From Enoplosus armatus (taxonomy: Eukaryota; Chordata; Actinopteri; Centrarchiformes; Enoplosidae): a stretch of DNA of 64,000 nucleotides. Numbering within the stretch: position 1 is the stretch's first letter; every line of letters begins with the position of its first letter. The translations under genes and the position numbers were made by a program. Below are positions 34,001-47,475 of this stretch, piece by piece. Location: the NCBI RefSeq assembly GCF_043641665.1, contig NC_092203.1:11984873-12048872 (forward strand). The letters are read 5' to 3'. The notes beneath the pieces were generated by a model. It worked only from the letters and a program-made list of their open reading frames with translations, did not search any database and was not told the DNA's origin.

Positions 34001-35431
34001 CCCACGCCCACCTCGCCCCCCCTGCATGTCCCGGTGATCCAGAGACCCGCCGACACCAACACCACCTCACCGCAGGACAGAGACAAGGTTTTAGCACGCT
34101 AACACATTAAACTGAGATGGTGACCATGGTAAACATTATATCTACTAAACATCAGCATCGTCGTCGTGTTAGCATTTAGCTAACAAGTACAGCCTCACAG
34201 AGCTGCTAGCATGACTGCAGACTCTAAGTGCTGGTAGCATTAGCAACAGGCTAGTGCTACCGCCATCGTCTTCGGATTTTCAAGTCTTTATTTCAACTAG
34301 ACTTTGATTTAATGACCCATCGTGTCTTTTGTCCTCTGGTTCAGACCGTGTTGATGGGTGGTCCAGAGCCCCCGTCTCCTTCAGCAGGTGGGTCAGGTGA
34401 CCAGTCTCCAGGTCAGGAGAAGACAGTTGTCATGACACCAGCCACTCCTGAGGTGGCGGCGGCGGTCCGCAGCATGAACGGTACGGAGACGAAGAGCCAG
34501 AAGACTTTGAAGAGAGCGATGAAGGTGGAGGAAGTTAACTTCCTGGATGCCAGCAAGGAGGGAAATGTGAGCCGCTTCATTAACGTAAGAGGACAATAAC
34601 ACACGTTAATAACAAATATATATGTTTGATAACAAACTACAAAACAAACCTGAGCTCAGGACGCTTTAAATTAGTCTTCATCAGGATCACTGTTGGAAAG
34701 AAGAGCTGAGATTTCAAGAATAAAGATGATAATTTGAGGAAAAAGTCAGAATTGAAAATAAAATGACTTTTTTTCTAGATATTACAAATGCATGTATTTA
34801 TTTAATAGAAATTCTGATTTAATTCTCTAATTTTTATGACCTTTTCTTAACATAACATTATTACTGTAATATGATTTTCTTCCAAAAATGATATTCTATA
34901 TATTCTAAATGTATGACTTGTTTATAGAAGTATATTTTGTACTCAAAATGTCAGATTTCTTTTGTCCCTACAGTGGCTCTAAACTGTTGTATAATAGTTA
35001 TTAAATATTTATTATTAGTTTGACTCTGAGGAGGAAATTAAATGATGGAAGTGAAGGTTTGAAATTAAACTAAGCATTATTTGACCTTTGACCCTCCAGC
35101 ACAGCTGCCAGCCAAACCTGTTCATCCAGAACGTCTTCACCGACTCCCACGACCCCGCCTTCCCCGTCATCGCCTTCTTCACCAGCAGGTGAGGAGGAGG
35201 AGGGAGGTGACATGATGATGGCTGTTATTGTTTGTGGTTTGTCGGTATCTGACTCGTGTTTTCTCTGTCAGAGCTGTGAAGGCCGGCACGGAGCTCACCT
35301 GGAATTACTCAGCCGACACGCACAGGAAACAGGAAGTGCCCTGTCTCTGCGGCAGCAACGGTTGCCAAGGACAGTTTAGCATCGAGGAAACGCTGTGTGA
35401 CGTGTGCGGGGTTGAAGGTGATACGCCGTGA
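31013..35431 (+). CDS. setdb2: Histone-lysine N-methyltransferase SETDB2
   Basis: Nuclear H3K9 methyltransferase. Eleven exons: 31013-31052, 31486-31599, 31682-31801, 32188-32366, 32559-32846, 33129-33457, 33600-33769, 33852-34087, 34345-34584, 35100-35188, 35272-35431; 1965 bases, 654 residues (human about 719). The Ser/Pro-rich region lies at about 95-150. A methyl-CpG-binding-type domain follows (about 155-247, [15 protein letters not shown] through [19 protein letters not shown]). Pre-SET cysteines are [16 protein letters not shown] and [17 protein letters not shown] part one is [21 protein letters not shown] low-complexity insert of about 150 residues splits the domain, then RFINHSCQPN, ELTWNYS, and post-[11 protein letters not shown], so cofactor-binding and catalytic residues are kept. 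An ATG two codons later (31019) could also start. Intron 5 carries a MITE, and intron 6 ends in a TG repeat next to the acceptor. Confidence 0.94.
32872..33045 (+). repeat. hAT-like MITE in setdb2 intron 5
   Basis: Begins CAGGGGTGGAAGAAGTACTC 26 bases after the exon 5 donor. AGTAAAAGTAC words recur to about 33030. It resembles the fragment at 12815. No clear opposite terminus was identified, so the right boundary is approximate. Confidence 0.55.
33572..33592. repeat. (TG)n repeat abutting setdb2 exon 7 acceptor
   Basis: About ten TG units immediately before the short TTTTCAG acceptor of setdb2 exon 7 (exon starts 33600). It takes the place of a conventional polypyrimidine tract. Confidence 0.9.
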
Positions 35432-35495
35432 TCCCTCCACCAGGTCCAGACATTCACACCGACCTTAAAATATAGTTTTTCTACTGTCGCGATGT

Positions 35496-35523
35496 AATAA
35501 AATATTTTGTTTCTCTAAATAAA
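35496..35523 (+). terminator. setdb2 polyadenylation signals
   Basis: Two AATAAA hexamers (35496-35501 and 35518-35523) 65-90 bases after the setdb2 stop codon, suggesting a very short 3' untranslated region. Confidence 0.6.
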
Positions 35524-36490
35524 TTGACTCTTTTTTGAGAATTGGAAAATCAATTTTGGTTGTCACAATGTGAGTTTGTGGCATGATTTCATTTCAGCGG
35601 CTGTTATATTGAAAACAGAGTTTCAGGTAAAAACACTCGTCAGGCAAGCTTTTATTTTGAAACTCCACTGCGGATGTGCAGTTGTTCTTGTTGTACTGTG
35701 CATTTTGCAATGACTTCCTGGTTTTTATGTTGAAACTCCACTGCGGATATTTATAGAAAGCCGATTTTAGTTTCTTTTATTTATGTTTCATTTTATTTAT
35801 TTTCAGGGACAATGCACATCATTCAGTGTTGTTATAAATGTTCTATCTTTTTCTAGTTCACCTAATTCCAATTCACCCATAGATATAATATTATATATAA
35901 AACACTCACACAAACACAAAACTGAGTTACAAAGATGAAAACATTTCAACAATGTAATAAAATAAATCAAGCAAATAAAAGTACAGAGACAGACTGAATA
36001 AAATACCACAGTAAGATAGAGGAGTGACATAAATAAAACTATTAGTTAGGTATTAGTTAATAGAACTTAAAAATATCTGCTGCAACTGAATCAGTTTCTT
36101 TATTTAACGTTTCAAACACATTTTTAATAGTTTCAGCTGTAAATGTCCATGCAGACAGTGCAGGTCTCATTTTAATTTGATCCTGGATGTATGTCACTCG
36201 GTGCTTATTGGAAAACCTAAATAAAAAATATTAAGTGTTGAAACAGTGAAAATGTTGCAGAAGCAACAATAACAGCAGCAACAGTAGTTTACATGACAAT
36301 GACAGTTAACAGATGGTAACTTTATTTTTTAACTGACCAACTAAGTTACCATAGTAACCAACACTCAGTGAAAGTGATTCACACTCACTGAAGCTGCTTT
36401 CTGGAACTACAAATGATTTGATCCTTCAATGCTGCCGTTATATGATCAGTGTTTAACTCACGCGCCTCTCTGCGTGTTTCCGGTTTAAAC
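35524..36490. other. Intergenic between setdb2 and the NLR array
   Basis: AT-rich sequence without a recognisable gene. From about 36450 the sequence becomes the leader shared by the NLR copies (CGCGCCTCTCTGCGTGTTTC, also at 47446). Confidence 0.6.
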
Positions 36491-36506
36491 TTTACTTTCA
36501 CTTTCT
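36491..36506 (-). promoter_or_regulatory. ISRE/IRF-like element, NLR copy A
   Basis: On the minus strand this reads AGAAAGTGAAAGTAAA, a double GAAA core with two-base spacing as in interferon-stimulated response elements. It sits about 900 bases before the copy A start codon, just ahead of a likely leader donor (GCTGAAG/GTAAAG near 36559), and is repeated in copies B and C. Confidence 0.65.
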
Positions 36507-36845
36507 GTCTTCCTTGTGGCGCAGACAGTTTTCTCCGTGTGAACCTCCGGCTGAAGGTAAAGTAACACGTTTGAAATGTTTTACTCGGTAACTCGAGCTG
36601 TCGGGAGCTCAGTGACTCCAGAAACAGCAGAAATCTGCCGCTCGATGCTTCATTTCTCTAAAGTCACAACTCTTGAGTTTAACTGTGAACTCGGGACGAA
36701 GGAGCCAAACAGCCGCCATTAAACATATCCGCCATGTTGTGTCGATGTTAGTGAGTGGAACCGGTGGAAGAAGAGGAGAAGTAGAGTCAGTTGGTCCTCA
36801 GTAGTTGAACACAGAGTCGTTATTACTGTGTAGCTCCACTTCCTG

Positions 36846-36911
36846 ATGGCTGAAGCAGCCGGTGGAGGAGGCGGAGACGAGCCGCTGCTCTCCCGCTGTC
36901 TGAGCCACTAA
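36846..36911 (+). other. Short upstream open frame shared by NLR leaders
   Basis: A 21-codon frame (MAEAAGGGGGDEPLLSRCLS and one more residue) in the leader of copy A. The same frame is present in copy B (47637-47702) and copy C (59736-59801). Whether it is in the mature leader or in an intron cannot be told from sequence. Identity between copies is expected from recent duplication, so conservation is weak support for function. Confidence 0.35.
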
Positions 36912-37383
36912 AGGCGGCTTCAGAACAGCTCTTTGTGTCGGTGTTATATTTCAGTCAGTATGGGGGTCATGTTTTAATCTTCCAACAGGAACTAGTGTCG
37001 CTTCTTTGTGTCAGTTGCAATGTTACATGTCAGTACATGTTGTTAATAATACTTTTTGTACTAGAGTCAAACTTTGAATGCAGGACTTTTACTTTGAACA
37101 GAGTATTTTCTCAGTGTTGTATTTGTGAGTACTTGATGTACCACTTCCTCATGGGAACTTTGTTGTTTCAGAGCTTCTTCTCTGTCCAATAACAAACCAC
37201 ACGTCACATGAAGATGAAATGTTTCTCTGCTGGTCTTTAGAAGTCATGTGGCGCCATCTGATGGTGCCAAAGTGAACTGCAGGATGTCAGATGACATGAT
37301 TTCAGTCATGTGCAGATGAATGATTTGTGTTTCCTCTCCAGATGAAAGTGTGTGTGAGCTGATGTGGATGTGAGTTCAGCAGC

Positions 37384-40300
37384 ATGAGTCAGTGTGAGGA
37401 CAGAGAGGAGGGAGTCCCTCCATCTAAAACCACTCTGCGTGGGGACCATGACAACCAGACCAAAGCTCCGAGGTGAGATGAGGATCTCTAACTGTCCATG
37501 ACTCTTCTCCATGTCGGAGCTCAGCACTCAAATCATTCCACCATCATTATTCACTCTCAAAGCTCTGTGTGTGTTGTGTTGAAGCCCAGAGCAGCAGAGA
37601 CCAGACTCTCCTGGACCTGGACCAGGACCTGGACCTGAGCCCAGCTGTGTGTCCTTCAAGAGTGGCCGGTCAAACAAACGCTTCATTCATTTCAAAGGAC
37701 AACAACCGTCTGCTACAAAGAGGTCAGCTGTTAATAACATTCAAATATTATCGATTCATGTTTAACTTATTTATCCAGGGAAGTTTTATTAAACCTGTAT
37801 GTTTATTTTCAGCATTGTTCCTCTTCACATATATTACATATATACGTATATATATTCATATGCAGTGATTTTATTGAGGCTAACAGATGCTAGCTGCTAA
37901 AGACGGCTAACCCTGATTCCACTGAGTTCCTCCATCAAACTAACATTTTCTAGTTTTCAGTCATGTGACAACAGAAATAGAAACATGTCAGTGATAACAG
38001 CTGGACTGTGATCAGCTCTAACACACAGAATGAACCATCACAGAGACAGTTGTTTCTTCTTGATGCTGCGGATGGAAGAACTCAGATATGTGTTTCTGTC
38101 AGTTGGTCCGCACCACAGTTGGATGTCCAAACCTCCGCAGCTTTCACTACAGCCTTAACGAAATAAACTAAGTGACCAAACACATCGGAGTTTCTTTGAA
38201 TGGAGAAAAACAGGTTATAGATGAATAATCCAAAGTTTGCAATCACCACTGCAGTCTGACTCACTGGATGTTGACTGTTTCAGTCGCACTTCTTCTCCCC
38301 GTCGTCCCCTCGGTACTGTTGCTGCATCCTTGGCTTAGTGCCGCCCGAGACGACTGTGATTGGTTTGAAGAAATCAGAATCAGAAACTTTTTATTGCCAA
38401 GTAACATACATTACAAGGAATTTGCTGTGGTCTGAAGGTGCTATTGTTTTGATAACAAATAAGTAGAATATAAAAGCTAAAATAACAATAAAAAAAACAA
38501 ATAAAAAATAAGATAAGATAAATAACAAACAGTGCAGTGACCAAAATAAAGTAAAGTGTCCAGTAGGGGGTGGGTGCGTTAATGTAACGCAGGGGGGACA
38601 GGGGTGATGTTAATATAACGATATAATATAACGTATAACTTGTGTTTGTGTTCGGGGGGGGGGGGAGGGGGGGGTCAATGTAAGTTTGACTGCAGAGGGG
38701 AAGAAACTGTTTTTGTGGCGGTAGGTTTTGGTCCTGATGGACCGCAGCCTCCTGCCAGAGGGGAGGGGGTCGAACAGATGGTGTCCGGGGTGGGAGGGGT
38801 CGGCAGCGATCTTCCCTGCTCTCCTCAGGGTCCTGGAGGAGTACAGGTCCTGAAGAGATGGGAGGTTGCAGCCGATCACCCTCTCTGCAGAGCGGATGAT
38901 ACGCTGCAGTCTGCGTCTGTCCTTGGTGGAGGCAGCAGCGTACCAGACGGTGATGGAGGAGGTGAGGATGGACTCTATGATGTTCAGATCCCACCGGAGG
39001 TCCTGGCTGATGATAGAGCCCAGGAAACGGAAGGACTCCACAGTGTCCACTGGAGAGTCACACAGGGTGATGGGGGCGGGTGGGGCTGCGCTCTTCCTAA
39101 AGTCAACAACCATCTCCACTGTCTTTGAAGCGTTAAGCTCCAGGTTGTTGTTGTTGCACCAGGTCACCAGGTGGTCAATCTCCTACCTGTAGGCAGACTC
39201 ATCCTCTCCAGAGATGAGTCCGATGAGGGTGGTGTCGTCCGCGAACTTCAGGAGCTTGACGGACTGGTGACTGGAGGTGCAGCTGTTGGTGTACAGGGAG
39301 AAGAGTAGTGGAGAAAGAACGCAGCCTTGAGGGGAGCCGGTGCTGATCGTCCACGAGTCTGAGACGTGTTTCCCCAGCTTCACGTGCTGCTTCCTGTCCA
39401 ACAGGAAATCTGTGATCCACCTGCAGGGGGGGTCAGGTACGTTCAGCTGGGAGAGCTTGTCCTGAAGAAGAGCCGGGACGATCGTGTTGAAGGCAGAGCT
39501 GAAGTCCACGAACAGGATCCTGACGTAGGATCCCGCGGAGTCCAGGTGCTGGAGGATGAAGTGTAGGGCCAAGTTGACGGTGTCGTCTACAGACCTGTTC
39601 GCTCTGTAGGCGAACTGCAGGGGGTCCAGCAGAGAGTCTGTGATGGATTTGAGGTGGGACAAGACCAGGCGTTCAAATGATTTCATGACCACAGAGGTCA
39701 GGGCGACGGGTCTGTAGTCATTTAATCCTGTGGGCCCTGGTTTTTTGGGGATGGGGATGATGGTGGAGGCCTTGAAGCAGGCTGGCAGGTGGCATGTCTC
39801 CAGTGAGGTGTTGAAGATGTCCGTGAACACCTGAGACAGCTGATCGGCGCAGCGCTTCAGGCAGGATGGGGAGATGGAGTCTGGTCCAGCAGCTTTCCGG
39901 GGGTTTTGTCTCTTGAAGAGCCTGTTCACATCTCTTTCAAGGACAGACAGAGGTGTCGATGCTGGAGGAGGGGGGGGCACTGTGGGGGGCAGCTGTGGTG
40001 GTAGGAGGTGTGAGAGTTCAGCCCCAGGTGTGATGAGGGGGTTGGGGCTGTTGGGCTGGAGCTGGTGGGGGATGGTGTGGGGGATGGTGTCAGGACTGTC
40101 CCATTGTCTTTCAAAGTGACAGTAGAAGTCGTTGAGGCTGTTGGCGAGGCGTCGGTCGTTAGCAGAGTTGGGGGCTCTTGGCTTGTAGTTGGTGATCTGC
40201 CTGAGCCCCCTCCACACAGAGGCAGAGTCGTTGGAGGAGAACTGGTCTTGTAGTCTCTCTGAGTACAGTCGTTTAGCTTCCCTCACCGCCTTGCTAAACT

Positions 40301-43300
40301 TGTACTTGGCTTCCTTAAACTCTACTCTGTTGCCACTCTTAAACGCCTCTTCCTTTTCCAGCCTCAGCTGTCGCAGTCTTGCTGTGAACCAGGGTTTGTC
40401 GTTGTTGTAACTCACCCTGGTCCGAGTTGGTACGCAGCAGTCCTCACAGAAGCTGATGTATGAAGTCACAGCCTCTGTGTACTCATCCAGACTGTTGGTA
40501 GCAGTCCTGAAAACATCCCAGTCAGTACAGTCCAAACACGCCTTCAGGTCCTCTGCAGCTTCACTGGTCCACTTCTTCGAAGTTCTCGCAACAGGCTTCG
40601 AAAGTTTTAATTTCTGCCTGTATGCAGGAATCAGGTGGACCATGTTGTGGTCACAGTGTCCCAGTGCAGCGCGGGTGGCGGCGTGAAAAGCGTTACTGAC
40701 TGTGGTGTAACAGTGATCCAGAGTGTTCCCCTCCCTGGTGGGGCATTTAATAAACTGTTTGTATTTGGGGAGTTCATGTCTGAGGTTACCTTTGTTAAAG
40801 TCACCGAGGACAATAACTAAGGAGTCCGGGTTGGTCCGCTCCGTTTCCAGTAAATACAACAAGCCAGTGCGTTTTTTCCTTATCCCAGAATGATAATGGG
40901 TTGAGAGACTATCACCACTGTAACTCAAAGGACCTTAAACTGCAGGCTGCACTGAAATGCAGACTGTGCTGTTGATTCACAGTGGGATCAGCAGTACGAC
41001 CAACACTTAAAGGGGAAACCATCTGATTCAATATTGTAATCAATACTTTAACTCAAAGGACATTTAGCTTGTGTGTGTCTCTGTGTGGACAGACATAATG
41101 TGAGCTCATTCTTCATGACTCCTCCACAGAGTGGACCAGGACAGCTCAGAGGTTCCCAGTGGTCAGCCTGCCCAGCAGCATCAAACACACCTGGACTCCA
41201 TATTTATGGTCTGTACATGTACAATAAGTACTTTTACATCTATTCTGTTCACAATAATCTCCATGCTGCACTTTTAGACCAGTGGACTGTCAGTCTGTCC
41301 AACATGGATCTGATTTGTTTGGTTCCATGATTTTAGTTTGATTGTGTCATTCATATAATATTCTGTTCCAGCTGCTGGAGGAGAACATTGTCACTTTTGT
41401 GAAGAACGAGCTGAAGAAGATCCAGAAGGTTCTGAGTTCAGATTACCCAGAATGCTCAGAGAGTCAGAGGGAGGATGAGGAGGTGTTGGACGGTGAGGAG
41501 GAAGAGCAGAGGAAGAGCAGCAGAGAAGCATTTCGGAAGATCACAGTGAACTTCCTGAGGAGAATGAAGCAGGAGGAGCTGGCTGACTGTCTGCAGAGCA
41601 GTAAGAGGATTTCTCTACAGATTTAACATGATGGATAAATGGGACATTTACCAATGTCTCAAGAGATGGACGGAAATATGTTTATATATGCAATCTTTAG
41701 GGGAATTAAATAGTCATAATGTACGGTATAAAACCCCTACTGATACTATTTGTTGTGTCTTCATTCAGAACATCCTGTTCCAGTTTATCAGCATAAACTT
41801 AAATCTAACCTGAAGAAGAAGTTCCAGTGTGTGTTTGAGGGGATTGCTAAAGCAGGAAACCCGACCCCTCTGAACCAGATCTACACAGAGCTCTACATCA
41901 CAGAGGGAGGGACTGGAGGGGTCAATGATGAACACGAGGTCAGACAGATTGAAACAGCATCCAGGAAACCAGACAGACCAGAAACAACAATCAGACAAGA
42001 AGACATCTTTAAACCCTCACCTGGAAGAGACGAACCAATCAGAACAGTGATGACAAAGGGAGTGGCTGGCATTGGGAAAACAGTCTTAACGCAGAAGTTC
42101 ACTCTGGACTGGGCTGAAGACAAAGCCAACCAGGACATACACTTCACATTTCCATTCACCTTCAGAGAGCTGAATGTGCTGAAAGAGAAAAAGTGCAGCT
42201 TGGTGGAACTTGTTCATCACTTCTTTACCGAAACCAAAGAGGCAGGAATCTGCAGGTTTGAAGAGTTCCAGGTTGTGTTCATCTTTGACGGTCTGGATGA
42301 GTGTCGACTTCCTCTGGACTTCCACAACAATGAGATCCTGGCTGATGTTACAGAGTCCACCTCAGTGGATGTGCTGCTGACAAACCTCATCAGGGGGAAC
42401 CTGCTTCCCTCTGCTCGCCTCTGGATAACCACAAGACCTGCAGCGGCCAATCAGATCCCTCTTGAGTGTGTTGACATGGTGACAGAGGTCAGAGGGTTCA
42501 CTGACCCACAGAAGGAGGAGTACTTCAGGAAGAGGTTCAGGAATAAGGAGCAGGCCAGCAGAATCATCTCCCACATCAAGACCTCACGAAGCCTACACAT
42601 CATGTGCCACATCCCGGTCTTCTGCTGGATCACTGCTACAGTTCTGGAGGATGTGTTGAAGACCAGAGAGGGAGGAGAGCTGCCCAAGACCCTGACTGAG
42701 ATGTACATCCACTTCCTGGTGGTTCAGTCCAAACTGAAGAACGTCAAGTATGATGGAGGAGCAGAGACAGATCCACTCTGGAGTCCAGAAACCAGGAAGA
42801 TGATCGAGTCTCTGGGAAAACTGGCTTTTGAGCAGCTGCAGAAAGGCAACCTGATCTTCTATGAATCAGACCTGACAGAGTGTGGCATCGATATCAGAGC
42901 AGCCTCAGTGTACTCAGGAGTGTTCACACAGATCTTTAAAGAGGAGAGAGGACTGTACCAGGACAAGGTGTTCTGCTTCGTCCATCTGAGCGTTCAGGAG
43001 TTTCTGGCTGCTCTTCATGTCCATCTGACATTCATCAACTCTGGTGTCAATCTGCTGTCAGAAGAACAACCAACCTCCCAGAAGTCTGAAACAAGAGAGA
43101 CACAGTTCTACCAGAGTGCTGTGGACAAGGCCTCACAGAGTCCAAATGGACACCTGGACTTGTTCCTCCGCTTCCTCCTGGGACTGTCTCTGGAGACCAA
43201 TCAGACTCTCCTACTGCTGACACAGACAGGAAGTGGCTCACTGACCAATCAGGTAACGACCGAGTACATCAAGAAGAAAATCGAGGAGACTCCCTCTGCA

Positions 43301-45667
43301 GAGAAAAGCATCAATCTGTTCCACTGTCTGAATGAACTGAATGATCGTTCTCTAGTGGAGCAGATCCAACAGTCCCTAACATCAGGAAGACTCTCCACAG
43401 ATAATCTCTCTCCTGCTCAGTGGTCAGCTCTGGTCTTCATCTTACTGTCATCAGAAAAAGATCTGGACGTGTTTGACCTGAAGAAATACTCTGCTTCAGA
43501 GGAGGCTCTTCTGAGGCTGCTGCCAGTGGTCAAAACCTCCAAGAAAGCTCTGTAAGTGGGATTTATTCATCAAGAAATACTCTGCTGTCGTCCAACTGGA
43601 GAGAAAAATAAATAACTTATTGCTTGTTTCCTTTCTGTTGTCTCTCCAGACTGAGTGGCTGTAACCTCTCAGAGAGAAGCTATGAAGCTCTGTCCTCAGT
43701 TCTCAGCTCCCAGTCCTCTAGTCTGAGAGAGCTGGACCTGAGTAACAACAACCTGCAGGATTCAGGAGTGAAGCTGCTGTCTGCTGGACTGAAGAGTCCA
43801 CAATGTACACTGGAAACTCTCAGGTCAGGATTACCATTTAAAATCTGATTGACATGAGTGGATTAACACCTAACCTGTGTTGGATTGTGTCTGCTAATAT
43901 TATTTGTCAAATGAGTCTTAACTGAACTTCAGTAGTTTTCAAAGAATTACTTTCCATGAAGATTTTTCATAATTTTCTCTTATTTTTGTTTTTTGTTGTT
44001 GAATTACTTGCCTAATTGATTCACCACCTTTGTGTGGTATGTCAGTTAGATAATTTACATTCCCAAATGTCTGTATAGCCATACTCAGGAGTATTTTTTT
44101 TACACCATCAGGTCCATCCACAGTGTAGACAATGATCCGTCCTTGGATCTATGTCTTTCTGAAGCTCCGTCATGAATTTACATTTTATCCAGTCATAATT
44201 TTATGACACCCGTTTAGATCCTTGTTGTTTTACCTACATATTTTAACTGGGTAGAAGGTCTTAGTCATTGGATGAACCTGAACCTGCTACCACCACCACA
44301 CAAGGACTGTGAACGTGCATACTCAAAAATGAAGGACAATATCCACCATCTGGAGACAGAAATCGGGAAAAGGACAGGATGATGGAAGGTTTCGTATCGG
44401 TCTCCTCTGCCCAGACAAAGCATATCTTGTATATGCAGTCGTCTACTCTTTCACTGATATTACCATTTAGCTCATACAGCCTCAAAGAGCTGCTAGCATG
44501 GCTGTGGACTATTTAACATTTAGATCACAATGACATCAGATGATCTGACATGTGTGTTGTTTTGTGTTTGTAGTCTGTCAGGCTGTCTGATCACAGAGGA
44601 AGGCTGTGCTTCTCTGGCCTCAGCTCTGAGCTCCAACCCCTCCCATCTGAGAGAGCTGGACCTGAGCTACAATCATCCAGGAGACTCAGGAGTGACGCTG
44701 CTGTCTGCTGGACTGGAGGATCCACACTGGAGACTGGACACTCTCAGGTATGAAGAGGCCTGCTGCAGCCACAGACAGTCAGTTTCAGATCTCAGAAAAA
44801 CATAACTGTGTAAACATGGACATTACATTACTATGAGAGGAATGTAATGTCCATGTGTCCATGCTGAAAGAGGATGTGCTGGTCTGACCCCCCTCCTCCT
44901 TTCAGGGTGGAGCCTGCTGGAGTCCGATGGTTGAGACCAGGTCTGAGGAAGTGTAAGTGTGTCTTTCATTTGATTCATGAAAACAAAGCAGCACACATTC
45001 AACCGTCTTCAGACTGTGACATCACTCATTCAGATCATGATGTCATCATCAAAGTGTCAATAATGAACAGATGATAGATTAATAACTGCAGCTGTATTGT
45101 GTCTCGGTCTCTCCATCAGATTCCTGTGAACTCACACTCGACACAAACACAGTGAACAGAAAGATCAGACTGTCTGACAACAACAGGAAGGCGTCACATG
45201 TGGAAAAGGAGGATCAGTCATATCCTGATCATCCAGACAGGTTTGACCAGTGTCCTCAGCTGCTGTGTAGAACTGGTCTGACTGGTCGCTGTTACTGGGA
45301 GGTCGAGTGGAGAGGAGGGGTTTCTTTATCAGTGAGTTACAGAGGAATCAGCAGGAGAGGAGCCAGAGCTGACTGCAGGTTTGGAGAGAATCCTCATTCC
45401 TGGAGAATGAGTTGCTCTGATGATGGTTACTCTGTCTTTCACAATAACAGAGCAACATCAGTCTCCTCCTCCTCCTTTTCTCCCTCCTCCTCCTCCTCTG
45501 ACAGAGTAGCAGTGTATGTGGACTGTCCTGCTGGCCCTCTGTCTTTCTACAGAGTCTCCTCTGACACACTGATCCACCTCCACACCTTCAACACCACATT
45601 CACTGAACCTCTTTATCCTGGCTTTGGAGTCTGGCCTTTTTCCTCAGTGTCTCTGTGTCCTCTGTAG
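37384..45667 (+). CDS. Fish NLR (NLRC3-like: FISNA-NACHT-LRR-B30.2), copy A
   Basis: Cytosolic nucleotide-binding immune receptor of the teleost-expanded NLR class. Nine coding exons: 37384-37472, 37585-37722, 41130-41208, 41372-41600, 41769-43551, 43650-43823, 44574-44747, 44906-44952, 45120-45667; 3261 bases, 1086 residues, no internal stop. The first three exons give a low-complexity N-terminus ([17 protein letters not shown]). Exon 5 is acidic and charged. The big exon carries FISNA then NACHT with Walker A GVAGIGKT (near 276) and Walker B FIFDGLDE (near 349). Two 58-residue exons each encode leucine-rich repeats ([19 protein letters not shown]). The end is a PRY-SPRY/B30.2 domain ([25 protein letters not shown]). 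No N-terminal death-fold domain is seen. The intron between the second and third coding exons holds a 2.5-kb antisense LINE. The ligand is unknown. Confidence 0.92.
38385..40900 (-). mobile_element. Rex1/L2-like LINE, 5'-truncated, in NLR copy A intron
   Basis: On the minus strand it reads the end of an apurinic-type endonuclease ([27 protein letters not shown]) and a full reverse transcriptase ([36 protein letters not shown]). The element ends at its 3' side in TTCTGATTCTGAT-type hexamer repeats following ATAAAAAG. It is inactive: a TAG at about 39185 replaces the Trp codon present in the 57282 copy, and an in-frame deletion removes about 35 residues after DLRWDLN. The 5' limit near 40900 is approximate; no target duplication was identified. 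Rex1/Babar versus other L2/CR1-clade naming is uncertain. Confidence 0.88.
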
Positions 45668-47475
45668 GGGGGAGAGTCTCCTCCTGTTAGAGAAACATTC
45701 TTACTGAACAGATCACTTGAGTCTGTACAGGATCACAGTTACAGAAATCTGAATTCTGGCACTTTTTCCAATAGAAGCAGAAAGTTACTGTGAGTGTGAT
45801 TGTTGTCTTTCTCAGGTCAGGACTACTGAGCTGATTCAGCTGACAGATACAGTCCATGGACACTGTTGTCCATAAAGACATGGTTTATGGTAAATGGTCA
45901 AAGTAAATGATGATAACTTATCATTAACAAATAGGTTTCTTTGCAAAACGTCTCCTTCCTACCAGGTCCTTTTAGTCTGCAGAGTTTTATTTTCATGAAA
46001 AATCGTCCAGTGAATTCAGAATCTCTTTTATATATCGAGTCTTCTTTCAGGAAACGAGTAGATTTTGTGTTACAGGAAGGTTAAAATATTCTCACTAACA
46101 TGTTTTCAGACAGAAATGAGACTGAACTGCTAACAGGAAGCTAAAGCAGCTCTCAGGCTTCACATTTATTTTCATTCTTATTATTTACCTTCATTGAAAA
46201 CCACATCTTTACAAGACACACAGGCAGTGATCGTGTAATATATAACTAATCAATAAAAACAACACAAATAAATAAAGATAAATGTGAATCAAAGCAGAAG
46301 TTCAAGTATATCATATTGCATTTTTATAAACAAGGTGATGTTTTCTGGTGTTGTGGCCTTCAGGATTAAAAGTGGGACCAAACTGTGAAATCAACTCAAT
46401 AAACGACACTTCTCTTGTGATAAATGGAAAACAGAAGATTTATGTAAAGCTGCATTCGATGACATGAATATATCAGCGTGTGTGGAGTCTGGTGTTTAAA
46501 GGAGTCCTCCTGCCATTTAGTTTTATACTTTCATGAAGTGTAAAACAGATTAAAAACAAATCATACGGACTTTTAGTCTCTCGTACGGAACAAACTCCGG
46601 AAACACTGGATCCTACGTTTCCCATGATGCACCTGCACCCTCGCTGCCTCCTAAATGCCCACTTCTTTCAGATATAATGACTGCAGAATTGGTAAGGCGG
46701 GACTTGATGTGTCAGGCTGAATGAACAGTGTGAGCTCCCTGTGCTGCTGAATCTCTCCACCAGATAAAGACAAATCAGATCAAAATCTCTTTAAATAACT
46801 TAATAAGTTGATTTGAGCTCTGAATCAAAAGTCTTCATACATCAGATAGTTCAAATACATCTTCAAACATCCACAGCATCCGTTCATGAAGAACACGTCC
46901 AGAGAGAAAGATGTGATGCTGTCCAGGCTGTTTCCACCGCAGGGAGGAGGTTCATGCACAAATGCTCCTCATTTAAAGGAGATCATCATGCAGGAGGAGC
47001 TCCTGGTGGGAGCAGCAGAACCTTTGACGATGCAGATGAGAGGACACGTGACTTTCCTGCCCTGCGTTCGTCCTCTCAGGCTACAGAAAGTCTGTCTGTC
47101 TCACAGCTAAATGAGCTCATGTAGCAGGTTTTGTTTGTTATACTACCATTATTACAGAAAGTACAACACACAACTTCATCATTAGTTACCGGACTCTGGT
47201 GCCTCTGTAGAGTTTTGATGAATGATTGAATTCATTTGGGGAGATGAACAGAGATGAAGTATAATATAAAATATAATCGTTTGTCTGAAGGTGAAGCTTC
47301 ATGTTTTTATTGGACAGTTTCACAGCAGAGCTGCTCTGTGGAGCTTTGGGCTGCATATGACAGACAGGTGTCAACACATTTACATTAAAATCAATAAATA
47401 GATATAAATGACATAAACAGAGTGCTCTGTGTCTCATTATGTTCACGCGCCTCTCTGCGTGTTTCCGGTTTAAAC
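45668..47475. other. 3' flank of NLR copy A and 5' flank of copy B
   Basis: The first 230 bases are shared with the 3' flank of copy B (56531-56950) and are probably untranslated region. An AATAAA lies near 46399. Open frames at about 46810-47120 resemble nothing I know. Copy B's leader begins near 47446. Confidence 0.55.

Noticed and set aside
38640..39128. Plus-strand open frames over both LINE copies
   Set aside because: They are antisense to reverse transcriptase sequence read clearly on the minus strand.
46813..47124. Open frames of 74-103 codons upstream of copy B
   Set aside because: Two overlapping frames, no similarity I recognise, not present upstream of the other copies.
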